Positions 1 to 11,623 of a stretch of 24,589 bases of DNA are shown here, one piece after another (position 1 is the first letter of the stretch; every line of letters starts with the position of its first letter). The stretch comes from Sphaeroforma arctica JP610 (Eukaryota > Opisthokonta > Ichthyosporea > Ichthyophonida). The stretch covers positions 36,483 through 61,071 of the forward strand of contig NW_014040097.1 of the NCBI RefSeq assembly GCF_001186125.1. The letters are read 5' to 3'. A program made the translations under genes and the position numbers. The notes beneath the pieces are model-generated. The model was given only the letters and a program-made list of their open reading frames with translations. It did no database searches and was not told the DNA's origin.

Positions 1-212
1 ATATATATTAACGCATAAGCAAACCGTAGAGACCCGGAGTGGATTTTAATCGCATATAAGATTGTCCACTGTCGTCACGTTTGTCTGACGTTTGTCCGTC
101 TGACCTTCACAAATTCATCGCGTCCTGTTATCGAGGGGGTCTAGCAAGGATTTGACAAATATAAAATGAGTTTCTAATTGCAACCTTGCTTGGAAAATCT
201 CGGCTTGCACAG

Positions 213-1803
213 CTTTGTACCTGTTTCATACAATACAGCCGCACAATAGCAGCTCTCAAGCTGAAAATTCAACAAACGTTTCAACCGCTTTCAATGTTTC
301 AGGTGGCTCCGGATGCGCAAGTAACTATTGACAAGTATCTGGCCGCGAGGAGCGAGTATTCAGCGGTTGTCCAATCCATACACAGCATGGAGGTGGGTCT
401 TATCGGTATCGTATATGTGCCAGCACTCTGTATGTACCTATTTCTATTGCACGTTCGGTGACAAATCAACGTGCCTGTATTACAGTGTGATGAACCACAC
501 CTCTATGGCCAGTGTATTCACTTGTCTGCCTGTGAATCGTATCTCCAGGACGAAGAGCTTCTCAGTAAAGAGCGAGGGGTCAGTCTATCCCGTTGTCAAC
601 AAGGAAACTTTAAATGCAGGTGGGTCGTTTTGTGGCTCATGATCAACGCTAACCCCACCTTAGTGTCAGTTAAGCCTTTGATCAAGTGCGAATCCCCGTT
701 CTATTAACTTCGATATTCAAATTACTGCTGATGTCAACGTAACCGACAGGCTCATTTCAAATCATGCTTTGTGTTTTGAAGGCCGCAAATTATGATTCAG
801 CAACTTTTCAAGCGGTGTTTTTTATTTAATTCAAAGCATGCGCGGTAAATGTTTTTCTATAGTGTTACCTGCTGCATACCTCGTGCTTTGCTGACATTAA
901 CGGTATTAGATACTGAAGACTGCTGCTCAGCCCTTGCTTACATCAACATGCAAGCAGGCGCTACCTTAGGCTGAAGGAAAAGCTATCGGACCAACTATCG
1001 ATATTACAGACTGATGTGGTGGAAAAGTTACAGGTGGGTTTTCTATTTAGGCACCGAAATGCGTTTGCAAATTATTACACAGACACACCTAAAGCTGAAA
1101 TCACAATGACATAGCTACAAAATTGATTCAGTGTGCTACTCATGTGTTCATATCTGCAAGGAGAATCGCGAAGTGTACACACTCTTAAATATCATTTACG
1201 ATTATAGGAAACTATATGAGCGTCTACTTATTGATGTATGTTGACATGAGCATAATCGTGTGCAAATCTATGATACACATGGGTGCACATCCTGTAAAGG
1301 TTACTTCTGTCAGCTCATGAAGTAGTACATAGTAGTTACAATTCAGGATATATGACATGCTGTCTGATTCGCATTCGTGAAAAAATTACTTATGTATCAA
1401 TATATTCGAAAGTTGACATACCATTTGCACGCCTATGAATTTATCGATATATGTATTTAAAAAAGAAGTTATGTAAAATAAGACATTGTTTGGTTCCATA
1501 TTCAATCCGTATAGCTAATAAATCTGAGGTGCGCATCATCAAAGCTGATCAAATACAATGCGGTGACATGAGCACATCTTGGATTTTAGGCTTTAGTCTG
1601 CATGTGTGCTATTGCTTATCACACACAGCTGTACTTGGCTCAATTCAATCTACCTTTCACCTATTTCCGCGCAGCTATTGGATAAGAAGCATAGCGAAAT
1701 CATCACAGATCGCTTCTCGGAGCTCATCTACACTCTTCACAACACGTATGAAGGCATTGGGAACACCATTGCCACGCTGCAAGAGAAGTCAAACAGAAGC
1801 TGA
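213..1803 (+). CDS. PICK1-like arfaptin-homology (BAR) domain protein, 3' part, four exons
   Basis: The exons I support are about 213-392, 486-619, 931-1033 and 1675-1803 (stop TGA 1801-1803). Phases are 0, 2 and 0 and join without a break. All three donors read GTGGGT and the acceptors end CAG. The product reads PDAQVTIDKYLAARSEY (exon 1), QQGNFKCR (end of exon 2), RRYLRLKEKLSDQL (exon 3) and LLDKKHSEIITDRFSEL (exon 4). These align in order with the PICK1 arfaptin-homology domain, which has PDTRLTIKKYL..EY, then TGNYEYR, then LLDQKHVQDIV. That family forms curved dimers that bind membranes and Arf/Arl GTPases, and PICK1 itself also carries an N-terminal PDZ domain. Any PDZ or start codon would lie left of the window. 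The first exon start is uncertain (213, 239 or 303 are possible acceptors). The protein ends straight after the last helix, without the acidic tail of animal PICK1. ICA69 and arfaptin are more distant alternatives. Confidence 0.72.
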
Positions 1804-2680
1804 AATTAGTACCTGGATACATTGCGCGGAGGATTGTGCACAGGGTCTACATAGCCTCCTTTTAGGAGCCGTTGTATCAGCAATTATCGCTATGCATGTG
1901 GCATGGGTTTGTGAGAATCAGAAGTCTCATCCCGGTCACCCGAAAACGTTTTAGCATTGTCACCCCACGACTTCGAACCTGGTGCGATACTGGTTACCGA
2001 TTCTCAGTCTCTCTGTGACACGGCGAGCAGCACAATGTAGTACTCAACATTCAGAGTGCCGTTTTGGGGAGAATCACTCTCAAGGTGCTAGTTATGTGAG
2101 AGACCTACTGAAGCCTGATTACGTCGTATAACAAAGGTAATCAAGAAACGTTAGTATGGGGTAGTGCTTCTACGATGCAAGAAGTAGCACCGTTCTCTGG
2201 CGCCCGCTGAACTCGAACAAGCACTTCTTTGGACAGAATATATACCTGCTTTTCTCGCATGTCGGCTCATCCGGGATACAGTTGTGAGGAGTTGTGGGAA
2301 AGAACATCGACGGTAGATTAACAAATGAGACGTATGGTCGAACGTCTAAAGGCCAATTGTTTGCTGTGGATGGACAGATGTGGGTGGGTTAGCAGTTATT
2401 GAGAAATACTGTCCTATTGCCCACGTTGTGATGCTGAGATGGTCCCAGAGTACCGCTACTCACCTCAGAAATTGCATCTCGGCCTCTGAATATCCTTCTA
2501 AGCTGAAGCACGCGCGAACTACACGACCCAGCTTTAGGATTAAAATTACGATACGTGGCACGCGCATTTGATCCGTATGTCTATCTGGATGTTGACACAT
2601 ATCCGTAACACCAACTGTTAGTCTACTGCAGTACGCGGTCTGGATTGAAACTCCCACATCCGTAATATATAAACATAGTG
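1804..2680. other. intergenic gap, no gene seen
   Basis: This stretch lies downstream of the BAR-domain gene and holds only short overlapping ORFs in several frames. None has a recognisable domain or convincing splice sites. I see no clear AATAAA signal for the upstream gene here. Confidence 0.5.
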
Positions 2681-2681
2681 T

Positions 2682-2924
2682 CTATGACCAATAAAGTGTG
2701 AATCTTAGCCGATGATCTGCACTGACCATTGCGATCCCGTTCCCACAATATTGTTTCCATTGTGGATTAACGTTCTTATCTGAGCTGATTTGAGCGCAGG
2801 TGAGCGTTGGCTCTACAACGAAATACTGGAGTGGTTGGTGATAGTTTTTTCTTTGTGCATATTCTCGTACAAAGCTGTATGGTGTAAAAGGCTTTGACTC
2901 TCTCAGCGTATAAGTTCGTACCAT
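2682..2924 (-). CDS. unidentified 80-residue ORF
   Basis: This ORF is open from an ATG at 2924 to a stop at 2682 and starts MVRTYTLRESKPFTPYSF. The first half (PYSFVREYAQRKNYHQPLQY) has the feel of a small folded domain and loosely recalls the first helix of a double-stranded-RNA-binding domain. The G-K-rich end that would confirm this is missing. The second half looks random. It sits in the gap between two convergent genes and has no neighbour on its own strand closer than the ATAD5-like 3' end, which lies upstream. It could be a chance ORF. Confidence 0.15.
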   Translation of the reverse strand: MVRTYTLRESKPFTPYSFVREYAQRKNYHQPLQYFVVEPTLTCAQISSDKNVNPQWKQYCGNGIAMVSADHRLRFTLYWS

Positions 2925-3233
2925 TGTTTTGCCCTAAGAATGGCTAATGCTGGACTAATACGGAACAGTGTGCTTACGTTGTGGCAGGTGGGGGTCAAGT
3001 TCACATGTAGTCGTATAAGCCGCACGCTGCTATCGGTAGCGATCGGAATATATGATGTAATAAGAGCACATATACTACAATCAAACTGTAGTTATATTGC
3101 AATTCATGCAAATGCATATTGAGGTGTGGCTTAGCTCCTTTCACACAACCCATAGTAGAAATACAACAACAGTGGGCAAGACATATCTCGATCCGTAAAA
3201 GAATAGGAAGTACAGATGCGATTAAGATTATAC
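2925..3233. other. intergenic gap before the ATAD5-like 3' end
   Basis: AT-rich sequence with no convincing coding exon. It includes the region just downstream of the poly(A) signal of the minus-strand gene. Confidence 0.5.
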
Positions 3234-3239
3234 TTTATT
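3234..3239 (-). terminator. poly(A) signal AATAAA of the ATAD5-like gene
   Basis: TTTATT on the plus strand reads AATAAA on the gene strand, 13 bases after the stop codon (3253-3255). This implies a very short 3' untranslated region. Confidence 0.6.
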
Positions 3240-3252
3240 GAATTAGTGCAGA

Positions 3253-5846
3253 CTACTTAGCAGGGATCTCGTTATCAGTATTGGCTATCTCGTGCGTGAT
3301 TAAATTTCCAGGAGTAGAGGCATCGTCACGAGTTTTAGCATCCACTTCAGATCCGGAGCCCTTGGGGAGAGAAACATCCATCCTTGTATCAACTGGACGA
3401 GTGCTGTCTTCTCCTTGAACTCCTCCATGATCAGTACTAGGCACATCCTCTGAAGCGGCTCCTTCTTGAATATCTCCTCGAGATGAAACACCTTTATGAG
3501 CAGTACTATTCTCGTCACTGTTCGTATATTCGTGTACAGGTGAAGTGACGTCATTCTGTGGACTGTCTTCCTGGATAGAACCACCTTCTCGAGCAGATGA
3601 ATCAATCTCCATATTCTCTTCCATAGCATCGGTATCGTTTATAGTACTATCCATGAAGTCGATGTCGTCTGGTATCGCAAATCTGGGCTTCGCTATAGTG
3701 ACCATCTGGCAAAGTGACAGCCCCAGTTTACCCAGATGTGGCGTCCATCTATATTGAGTAAACATGCATAGTGTTCAGAAACGTGTCAATAAATCAGGTA
3801 CAGAATTGGGTTCGTACGACAGGAAGGCACGACCACATTAAATCCTCCGAACGCTGAGGACGATAAAAATAATGAATGAGAAGTATAGAAACAGAATAAT
3901 AGACAAATTGGGTATGCTATGCTGATAAATACTACCTGCGTGATTGCCTCTCCTTATTGTTTTGATCCAGCAGATCAACAAGTCCCATAGACCGCAGGGC
4001 GCACTCGTATTCAGAAGTCAGAACCGCACGATCTAGGCGGTAACAATCAGCACCCACAATATTCAGGCACTCGAGGACTTCGTTGCGATGATCCTTCAAG
4101 CTGCAGATTGTAAAAACATTTATACATATACTGTTAAGGCTTGCATATATAGGAACATAAAGAGTACACACGGTAGAGTATGTTGACATAAATAATGACG
4201 AAAACAAAGGTGCGTGTATTGAGGCACGAATAGTGTATCCAGACAATTCAAGTTCGAGTATAGCTTTGACAGCATGAACTTTAAACTGTGTGCTAACTTT
4301 TCTAGGCATAGTGATCTATACATGTTATAGAAGTTGATATAGTGAACAACGAATATGTAAGAACATGTACATCAGATCACTTGCTTATGAAATTCTACCT
4401 ACTGTCATACGCAAACGCTCACGGAACAATCACGCTACATGTGTACATTGAAGGAACAACCGGATGTTTCATGCTGCCAATCGAGTACTCTTTATCATAC
4501 CATGTTAATAGCTCCTCGAACAATCGAGCATCGCTAATGAGAGTTTCATGCATTAAAATTGTCACTTGATGTTTGAACGACATGAATAATTTGGAAAGAG
4601 TTGCGGACTTTAAGGTCGGGACAGCTGATGGATACCATTGACTCCACGATTAACATATAATTAATCGAAATATATTGGCTCAGCACAATCAATCCAGCCG
4701 ACTCGCATAAGCACAAAATACGACAAGGCGGTGCGATTGGACAATGCACCTGTCGCGTGCTCCAGTATATACTAACTGGATCCGCACAGAACTAAGATAA
4801 CGAACCGCACACACGTGTACCTGTCGACTGTTTTGGAGACCAAAAAATCCTCCGTTTTTTCTGAATTTCCAAGGGTCTTTGAGTGTGTGACACGACTGTA
4901 CGTCCATTTTGCGCACTGGATGAGGGCAGAATCTATCATCATTTCACTGTCCACATGTTCGCGGAGCTCCTCAACGCGCTCTGGCTCCACCCACAAATTG
5001 ACGGCTGCAGGATTTTAGAACCGGAAAAGAGAACCGTTAAACGCTCAATCATTTAAAATGATACAATCATCCTATATTCGCTTTCAGTCATAATCTGATC
5101 CGCATCTAGCTAATTACAATTCCATGATATGTCAAACCAACGACCGAATCTGTGACAGTATTTGATTTAGTCCAACCCTGAAAACCCAGTAGATGTAGAG
5201 AAAGACAATCCAACAAAAACAGAGGTTTGATTCCCACACCAGAGCCTGCGGTAGGATCTATGGCACTACTGCCAGAATTGCTGCCTTCACTTGTTCCGCT
5301 CGCACAGTTATCGATATCGTAATCGAGAATGGTGTGCATCCAGGGGTGCCTAAGTCCCTCTGGTGTGACCAAAGTGTCGCACTCGGACACACAATCCATC
5401 ATTGCGCACAGGTCGTCGAGTGTTGTATCGCGTTGTATGCCTGTCTCTGTGGATTTGAAGGTGACCATATGTTTTAACGTAAATGAACGTTCCACCAACC
5501 GCAAACTCACACAAAGGAGGCGAGCTATCTCATATAACCCACTCGCCTACCTCCATTACTTACCTGCTTACCTTCGTCCCCGACATGGTTATGTCCGAAC
5601 AATTGAACGCAAAGTATCAAATTGAAGTCTGGCATATAATACTAGATTAATTCAAACTATTTTCGAACATCTCAACCGAAGCTTTGCCTCACCTTTACAC
5701 TGAACAGCTGGATTGGAAGATACGGATTCTGCCGCTGTGTCCAACACAGTATACAAACTTTTCCAAAAAGGTCTCGGGCTATTGTGTTCAGAATGAAAAT
5801 CGCGGCACATAGTGCGCCAGATGTCGTCATCGGGAGCGAAAAGATC
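3253..5846 (-). other. ATAD5: ATAD5-like C-terminal domain (exons 13-17)
   Basis: Exon 13 starts DLFAPDDDIWRTM, matching the (N)IFSP.ED block of human ATAD5 after the linker, and ends at a strong AAAG|GTGAGG donor. Exon 14 gives TTLDDLCAMMDCVSECDTL. Its 3' end is uncertain because several donors of the right phase lie between about 5160 and 5320; I favour 5240. Exon 15 gives VNLWVEPERVEELREHVDS. Exon 16 gives YECALRSMGLVDLLDQNNKE and joins exon 17 as RQSRR-WTPHLGKLGLSL, matching the human RRFLHYFEGIHLDIP collar-domain end. This clamp-loader collar contacts RFC2-5 in the family. The last 140 residues form an acidic, Ser/Thr-rich tail without homology that I can see, ending NEIPAK. Confidence 0.72.
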
Positions 5847-8800
5847 CTGCAGTATATATTGCATAAATACTTAGTGAGTAGATAAATATTGAGTTCAGAC
5901 TGCTTCGTTCACCGCACTATGCCAACACCAAACTTTTTTGACAAATACATCAGCAAGAAAATTGCGAAGTGAACTTTCGTTCCTGATTCAAATTATCAAT
6001 CCGCGAGCAGAACGACGTGGAAGTTTGCACCAGCCGTCCCATACCTGTGATTGGCGACATTTGAGCGATGTCAATCGCTCGGCGAATCCATCCTTGCCGT
6101 ATTCGAATTGCTGCGCGGAATCTTGCACAAGTGTTTCATTCTGGGCCGCATCTTCCTCCGCAGTGGAGTCCGCGGCCATTGCATTATCTACTGAGCTGCG
6201 ACAATTATCATCGGTTGGTGCCTTTACTCCAAATGTGAATGTTATCTTTTTCAAATTCTTGACTGACCTTGACTTCGACTTTGACTTCAACTTTGCCTTC
6301 GAAAATATATACACCTTCCCGCCTTTGTTTTGATCTTTGTCTTTTCTACCACCCTCTCCGCTATCCACCACCACTTCAGGCGAAGACTCGCAGAGATCTA
6401 CCTCAACTTTAGCGTTCATTTTACCTATATATGGTACTTGTTCTGGGACATTGTGAGGTGAATCTGTTTCCGTAGTATGTTTCTGTGTACCGGGCAATAC
6501 ATTGTGTCGAGTGGGCTGGAACCAGAACTGTAGTGTGTTGATCGCTCGGCGGATGTCTCTGTTGGACGTTCTGACGAGATTCTGCACTTGTCGCGGACTC
6601 GCACTGACTCCAAAAGAAGCACATATAGCCTGGCAATACAACCCCAAATCTTTCACAGTGGGACTGTTGTAGTGGCAAGGTAAGTACCGCATTTGGAATG
6701 GAAGCAAATCCCGAACTGTTCCTATATGAGAAAAAGGGAAGGGGGGGCTATAAAGTGAGTTTGAGATATTCCTTCTGGCAGACGGAAGGCAGCGAAGGGC
6801 TTTACCAGTTAATCATAAGAAATACTACACATACTATATTCACAAAGCTTGCCTGTATGATGGTTCGGTGTCAGTGTCATAACAATGGGTCTCCTGGAAG
6901 ACTTGGCGAGTGCCAGTACGGTGTCCCAAAAGCCTTTGTCCTCGTTGTCAAAGACCACGTCAACATCCTTGATCAGTATTATCGCATGTTTAAGCTTTCG
7001 TTTGGTATCCTCTGACGAGTGTAGACCACGTGTTAGGAGTGACAACATTCAAGAGAAATTAGGATTTTGTTGTGTGGTACAACTACAACTATAGAAGTCC
7101 AGAATTAGCGTAAACGTAAACGCCAGGAGCACAGCATACAGCTTCTCAGAGTATCATGACAACGGTAAACCATCAGCTACACGATGTTATAATTTGCATA
7201 CAGTCCCACCGAACATTAGCAACCGAGGTGAGCTGCCCGTTTGCTCACATACTTTGTACTATGGAGGAGATATCACCAAGTATACTCCCATCCGCCACAC
7301 TTCCTGTTTGCTGGTATAGCACTCGCGACTGTGTTGCCTCCTTACACACATCCATCACGGTCTTGCCAGTGCGCCTCATGGATGCATTGATCTCTATCAC
7401 TTGCATGCCCAGCTCTTGCGCACAGGCGTATACAGATGCTAAATAATCGGCAACGTAGAATAATCGAATGATAAGCGTTCCTACTGTGGAAGGAGTGTGT
7501 GTGTGTGCATTTTGCGATGGGCAGCAAGTCCTTTGAGTAGCCTTGGAATGCGCTCTGTTTGGGTATTTAGAGACGCGGCTACTGCCTGCTGTGGACAAGC
7601 TATTTTATTTGATTGTGCAACACTGTCAAACAAACAGTAATCGATAGCAGCCTGTCAGTGCATCCGGTATCAAAGAAAAGCGAAAATTAATGTGCTTCCA
7701 TCTATAATCGGTATTGCTTGCCGCTGGGTACAACCATACTATCAATTATAAACACTTAGAATATCAAAGCAACAAAACATTGTGCGAACAATCCCACCTG
7801 TTTTGCCCGATCCAGAGGGCCCCGAAAGTACAGTAACGGTATGCAGTGTCACCTCTCCCAGCCTGTCTGACGTAAGACTTGGCTTGTTCCATTCATTGAA
7901 ACTGTCGTCACTCCATGCGCCCGGATCTTCACCGTCGTTGATGAAGCTTTCCTTGCGATTTCGCTTGCTTCATATTCAAAAAAGAATACGGGTAGGCTAA
8001 GCTTCATACATATGCAAGATGAGTTTTTCTCATTTGAACGTGACCATTTATGACCTTGTAACAAAGCAGAACATCGTATGTCTGACCCCAATAGTTTGTA
8101 CTAGAGTCGGAGGCAAGCATCCAATCGATATAAACCGAAAATTGCGCATACATGCTAACCGTGTGTACATAATTGAAGAGAATGTATATGAATCAATACC
8201 ACTTGGGTACACGCTGACAACTGTGCGATTACCAGATCCAAACGATCTTTCCCATTACGCAACTTATATTTTGACAATCAGACGTGCTGATTCAATTCTA
8301 CCGTGAAGTGCACCTGGGCAAGGTACATAGCTTTCGCTGCGAACATCGATACCTTTTGATTTCATCTGCATTGTAGTAGAACATGTCAGGAGCAAATTCC
8401 AATTCTGGTCCGAAGACAAAATCCTCCTCTAGTATGTCCTCCGGTTCAGGAGTATCTTCTATGAGATTCCGCCTCGCTTTTTTACGTTTTGGTTTTTTTG
8501 GCGATTTCGGGATGGGTTTACCCATCTGAGGATCATTCCATTCCTTAAAAAAACGACAATGGATATAGAACGTTGATACTTCGAACCAAAACTCAATTGT
8601 GAAATATATATGAATTCGTCAGTCTACCCGACTGCCCCTGTTTGGGTTGCTCAATGTACGTTTGATTCCTACACCCATGATAATGTAAACTCTCGATGAG
8701 CAAAAGCAAGCGATTCAACTACTGTGTGTATTGTTGTACGCATACCTTCAGCCATGCTCGGAGGTATTGAGCATTGCGATTGTTTGAGGTGCCCACTATG

Positions 8801-11548
8801 CAACCAACACGTGTGGGGCGGAAGATATGAGCCCATATATTATGTTGATTAACATCTTTGCTGGTATCCGTCTGGGAATCTGACACCTGCGCGGATCGAA
8901 CTGATGTATAAGTGACTTGCGAACGCAAACAGAATCAGTATCCCAATTCTGCTGCGGATCAGCTGCATGCATTGAGAATCATGGAACTGGAGCACATCCT
9001 ACGGGAGCACTGGTGGAGGATCGCTGTGAATACCTGGTGAATCTCAAGCTTCCTACGTTAGAGAATCGCAACTTCAAACATACCTCTATGTGTGCATTCA
9101 TCTTCTTTACAGTCCTAAATAGGTGCTTGACCCTCTGTATGGGGCAGTCATACGCCTGTGCGACAGCAGCCACTGCTTGATCGTAGTTTATTTTCCTTCT
9201 TGGTTGTGGATGATCCACGTGGTGTTGATTTGTGTCTTTACATCGTTCAGCCTTTAAAAACCGACCGGTGGTGATTCTGTATGTAGTTCAAGTCGTTCGT
9301 GTGCGGTGATGAAACATAGGCATTTAGCCATAAAAAACAAACCAATTTACCATTCTGTAACATGGCAGCACGCATGGAAATCTCCACACGATATTGGGAA
9401 CTGGAATACCCAACATAAATCACCCACTGGGCCGATGAGTAACTCGGTAACTACAGTATTCGCTAGCTTGGCAGACCCTATAAAAGTACACAGCGCCACA
9501 CATCACTTTTCTTACATACTGGTTATACTGACACGGTATGACTGTTACAGTACGGTCGCGTCGTGGCCACCGGTCCATCCCCTCCGGAAGAGCCAGAGAG
9601 CAGTAAGAGTGCAACTGCGGCACTTGCATTGCTGATGTTCTACAAAATGCTGTGCTTTCGTCTGGGTTTGGTTCTTTAGATGCCGCACACTCTGAACACT
9701 GTCGAATGTGGGAGTTCGTTGGGAATTGCGCTGGTCGCAAAACGGGTGTGTCGTTGGAGACGATGATGTCACCTTTTTCGTATTTTAATTTCTCTGCGCA
9801 TATGCAATAGTGCAACCAGGTCATGAGAACATACGGACCAAGAGTGTCGAATACTATCTACACTTTCGCAACGATGGAAAGCCCAAACATACGGACCAAG
9901 AGTGTCGAATACTATCTACACTTTCGCAACGATGGAAAGCCCAAGAATATATTTTAAGTGCTGATGGCACCTATAGGTCATATGAAAGTACCACACGTGA
10001 AAGTTATAAAACTCATATTGTTGTATGACGAGATCAAAAAAACATACCGACTATCACACTGTTCTGTTGCAACGCTTTCCTGCCGAGCGCCATGTTTATA
10101 TCTACTACACCTTCCGCTTGTGATGCATGCATAGTTTGTCTAAAACGTTCGTCAGTCCGCCGCCTCTCCTCCAACTCCTTTTGTAGTTGCCTTTGGCTCT
10201 GCAATTGAATGAGTTGCGCGAATTGTCAGTACCCGCCACGACTGTGAGGGATAGATGCCGTGAGGATGTAGAATATGGGTGTGCATGGTACATTCTATGT
10301 GGAAATGAACGCCCTGGGAGTGTCAGCTCATTTTGTTAATTTTTAAGTTTGAAAACAAGAGGGTACGGATAGTGGTTCCGAACATACAATAACTCTGTAT
10401 TTTCAACGTTCGTATGTGCTACCTACAACCGGACTGTTTCCAAGTAAGCACTGCTATCCCTACTCGTTACATATCAACGATAGAGCCCGTGCTACTACTG
10501 TGTACTGGTCTCACTTTTTAGTTGTTGTAAGCAATACGTACCGCTTTCATTGCGCGTTGTTGCTTTTGTTTCTTGGTTAGAAACATGGCCGGAATTGCAT
10601 CGACATCTGCGTGGAAAAATGGTAGGAAACAACCAATGGGGTGAACCGATATCCTTTTAAATATCCTCCGTTAAGTATCATTGCTAAATGAGCAAAGTTC
10701 CGCCTATACGAACTTCCGTCGCGCACATCATTAGATGGAAAATGGCAGATTGACCGAAGAGCAGTATGCACAATTGATAGGGAAACCAAAGGTTGCATAA
10801 TCAGAATTTGTAACTTCGGCAATAGCTGCGAGCGTAGGCCAATTTTCAAGCTGATACTCTCCATTTCACAGACGTAAAGCCAACGAGGAAGTACTATAAG
10901 AGATCGTAGCTTGCCATATAAAAAGTATATTAGCTGCCTACCAATGGGTGCATTCTCCGCTGCTTTTTGTGCATTTGGTTTCTGTGTATCATGATTCTCT
11001 TTCCCTCCAACGTCTGCAACAAAGATAACATCGTCATCACTGTCAATGTTGATCGCACCGTCGAGTGCTGGAGTCTTCGAACAATTTACAATCGCACCTA
11101 AATTTGAAGAGAACAGCATAGTGTCGATATTCAGTACTGTGCACTGACATGAGCAAGCAGATGTAAATATTCGCGTCTGCAGATATATATATCATACTGC
11201 ATTCATCACTACTATTGAAGTGGTGCAATAGCCTTTCATGATAAAAAAATGTACAAGCCAGCATGCATGTGAGTATACAAGAACCTATATGCGTGTAGCG
11301 CATGTGTACGTCACTTAGGATGTGCATATGAACTACATATAAATATAATCGTCAGTAATCTAATATGCAGTTGATATATGCCGAACATAACTAAATACTT
11401 ATGAAATCACATCTATGCAAAGATGTAACTGTTATGTGTGTTATGTGTGTCTGTAGGTGCACGCATATAAACATATATACTTTATATATAATTATTATAA
11501 ATATGTATATACACGAACTATAGGAATATTTACCTACATATAAAGGTA

Positions 11549-11623
<75 letters not shown>

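Larger units (their letters stand above)
6045..8886 (-). other. ATAD5: ATAD5-like AAA+ ATPase core (exons 7-12)
   Basis: Exon 7 gives IWAHIFRPTRVGCIVGTSNN and joins exon 8 as RAWLK-EWNDPQ, equal to human WTEKYQPQ..ELIGN..LHSWLKDWK. Exon 8 has a basic run (KSPKKPKRKKARR) and then an acidic one. Exon 9 ends in the Walker A motif GPSGSGKT (about residue 570). Exon 10 follows with the ACAQELG helix. Exon 11 holds the Walker B region LKHAIILIKDVDVVFDNEDK and sensor-1 region RRPIVMTLT. Exon 12 (677 bases) opens with TVRDLLPFQMRYLPCHYNSP, followed by the lid helix DIRRAINTLQFWF and then a long charged linker (KAKLKSKSKSRSVKNLKK). The human Walker B is LILFEEVDVIF, so the paired acidic EE reads KD here. 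That could weaken hydrolysis or reflect relaxed constraint. Confidence 0.8.

Noticed and set aside
1451-1954. 167-codon plus-strand ORF overlapping the last exon of the BAR gene
   Set aside because: The BAR exon in another frame of the same strand (1675-1803) matches PICK1 and has a proper acceptor, so the longer ORF is a shadow.
3300-3629. 109-codon minus-strand ORF
   Set aside because: It is a second frame of the ATAD5-like last exon.
4546-4749. possible extra exon in the long ATAD5-like intron
   Set aside because: Exons 15 and 16 join in phase without it and the text shows no family match.
5938-6333. 131-codon plus-strand ORF
   Set aside because: It lies opposite exon 12 of the ATAD5-like gene and is the mirror of its Ser/Lys/Asp-rich linker.
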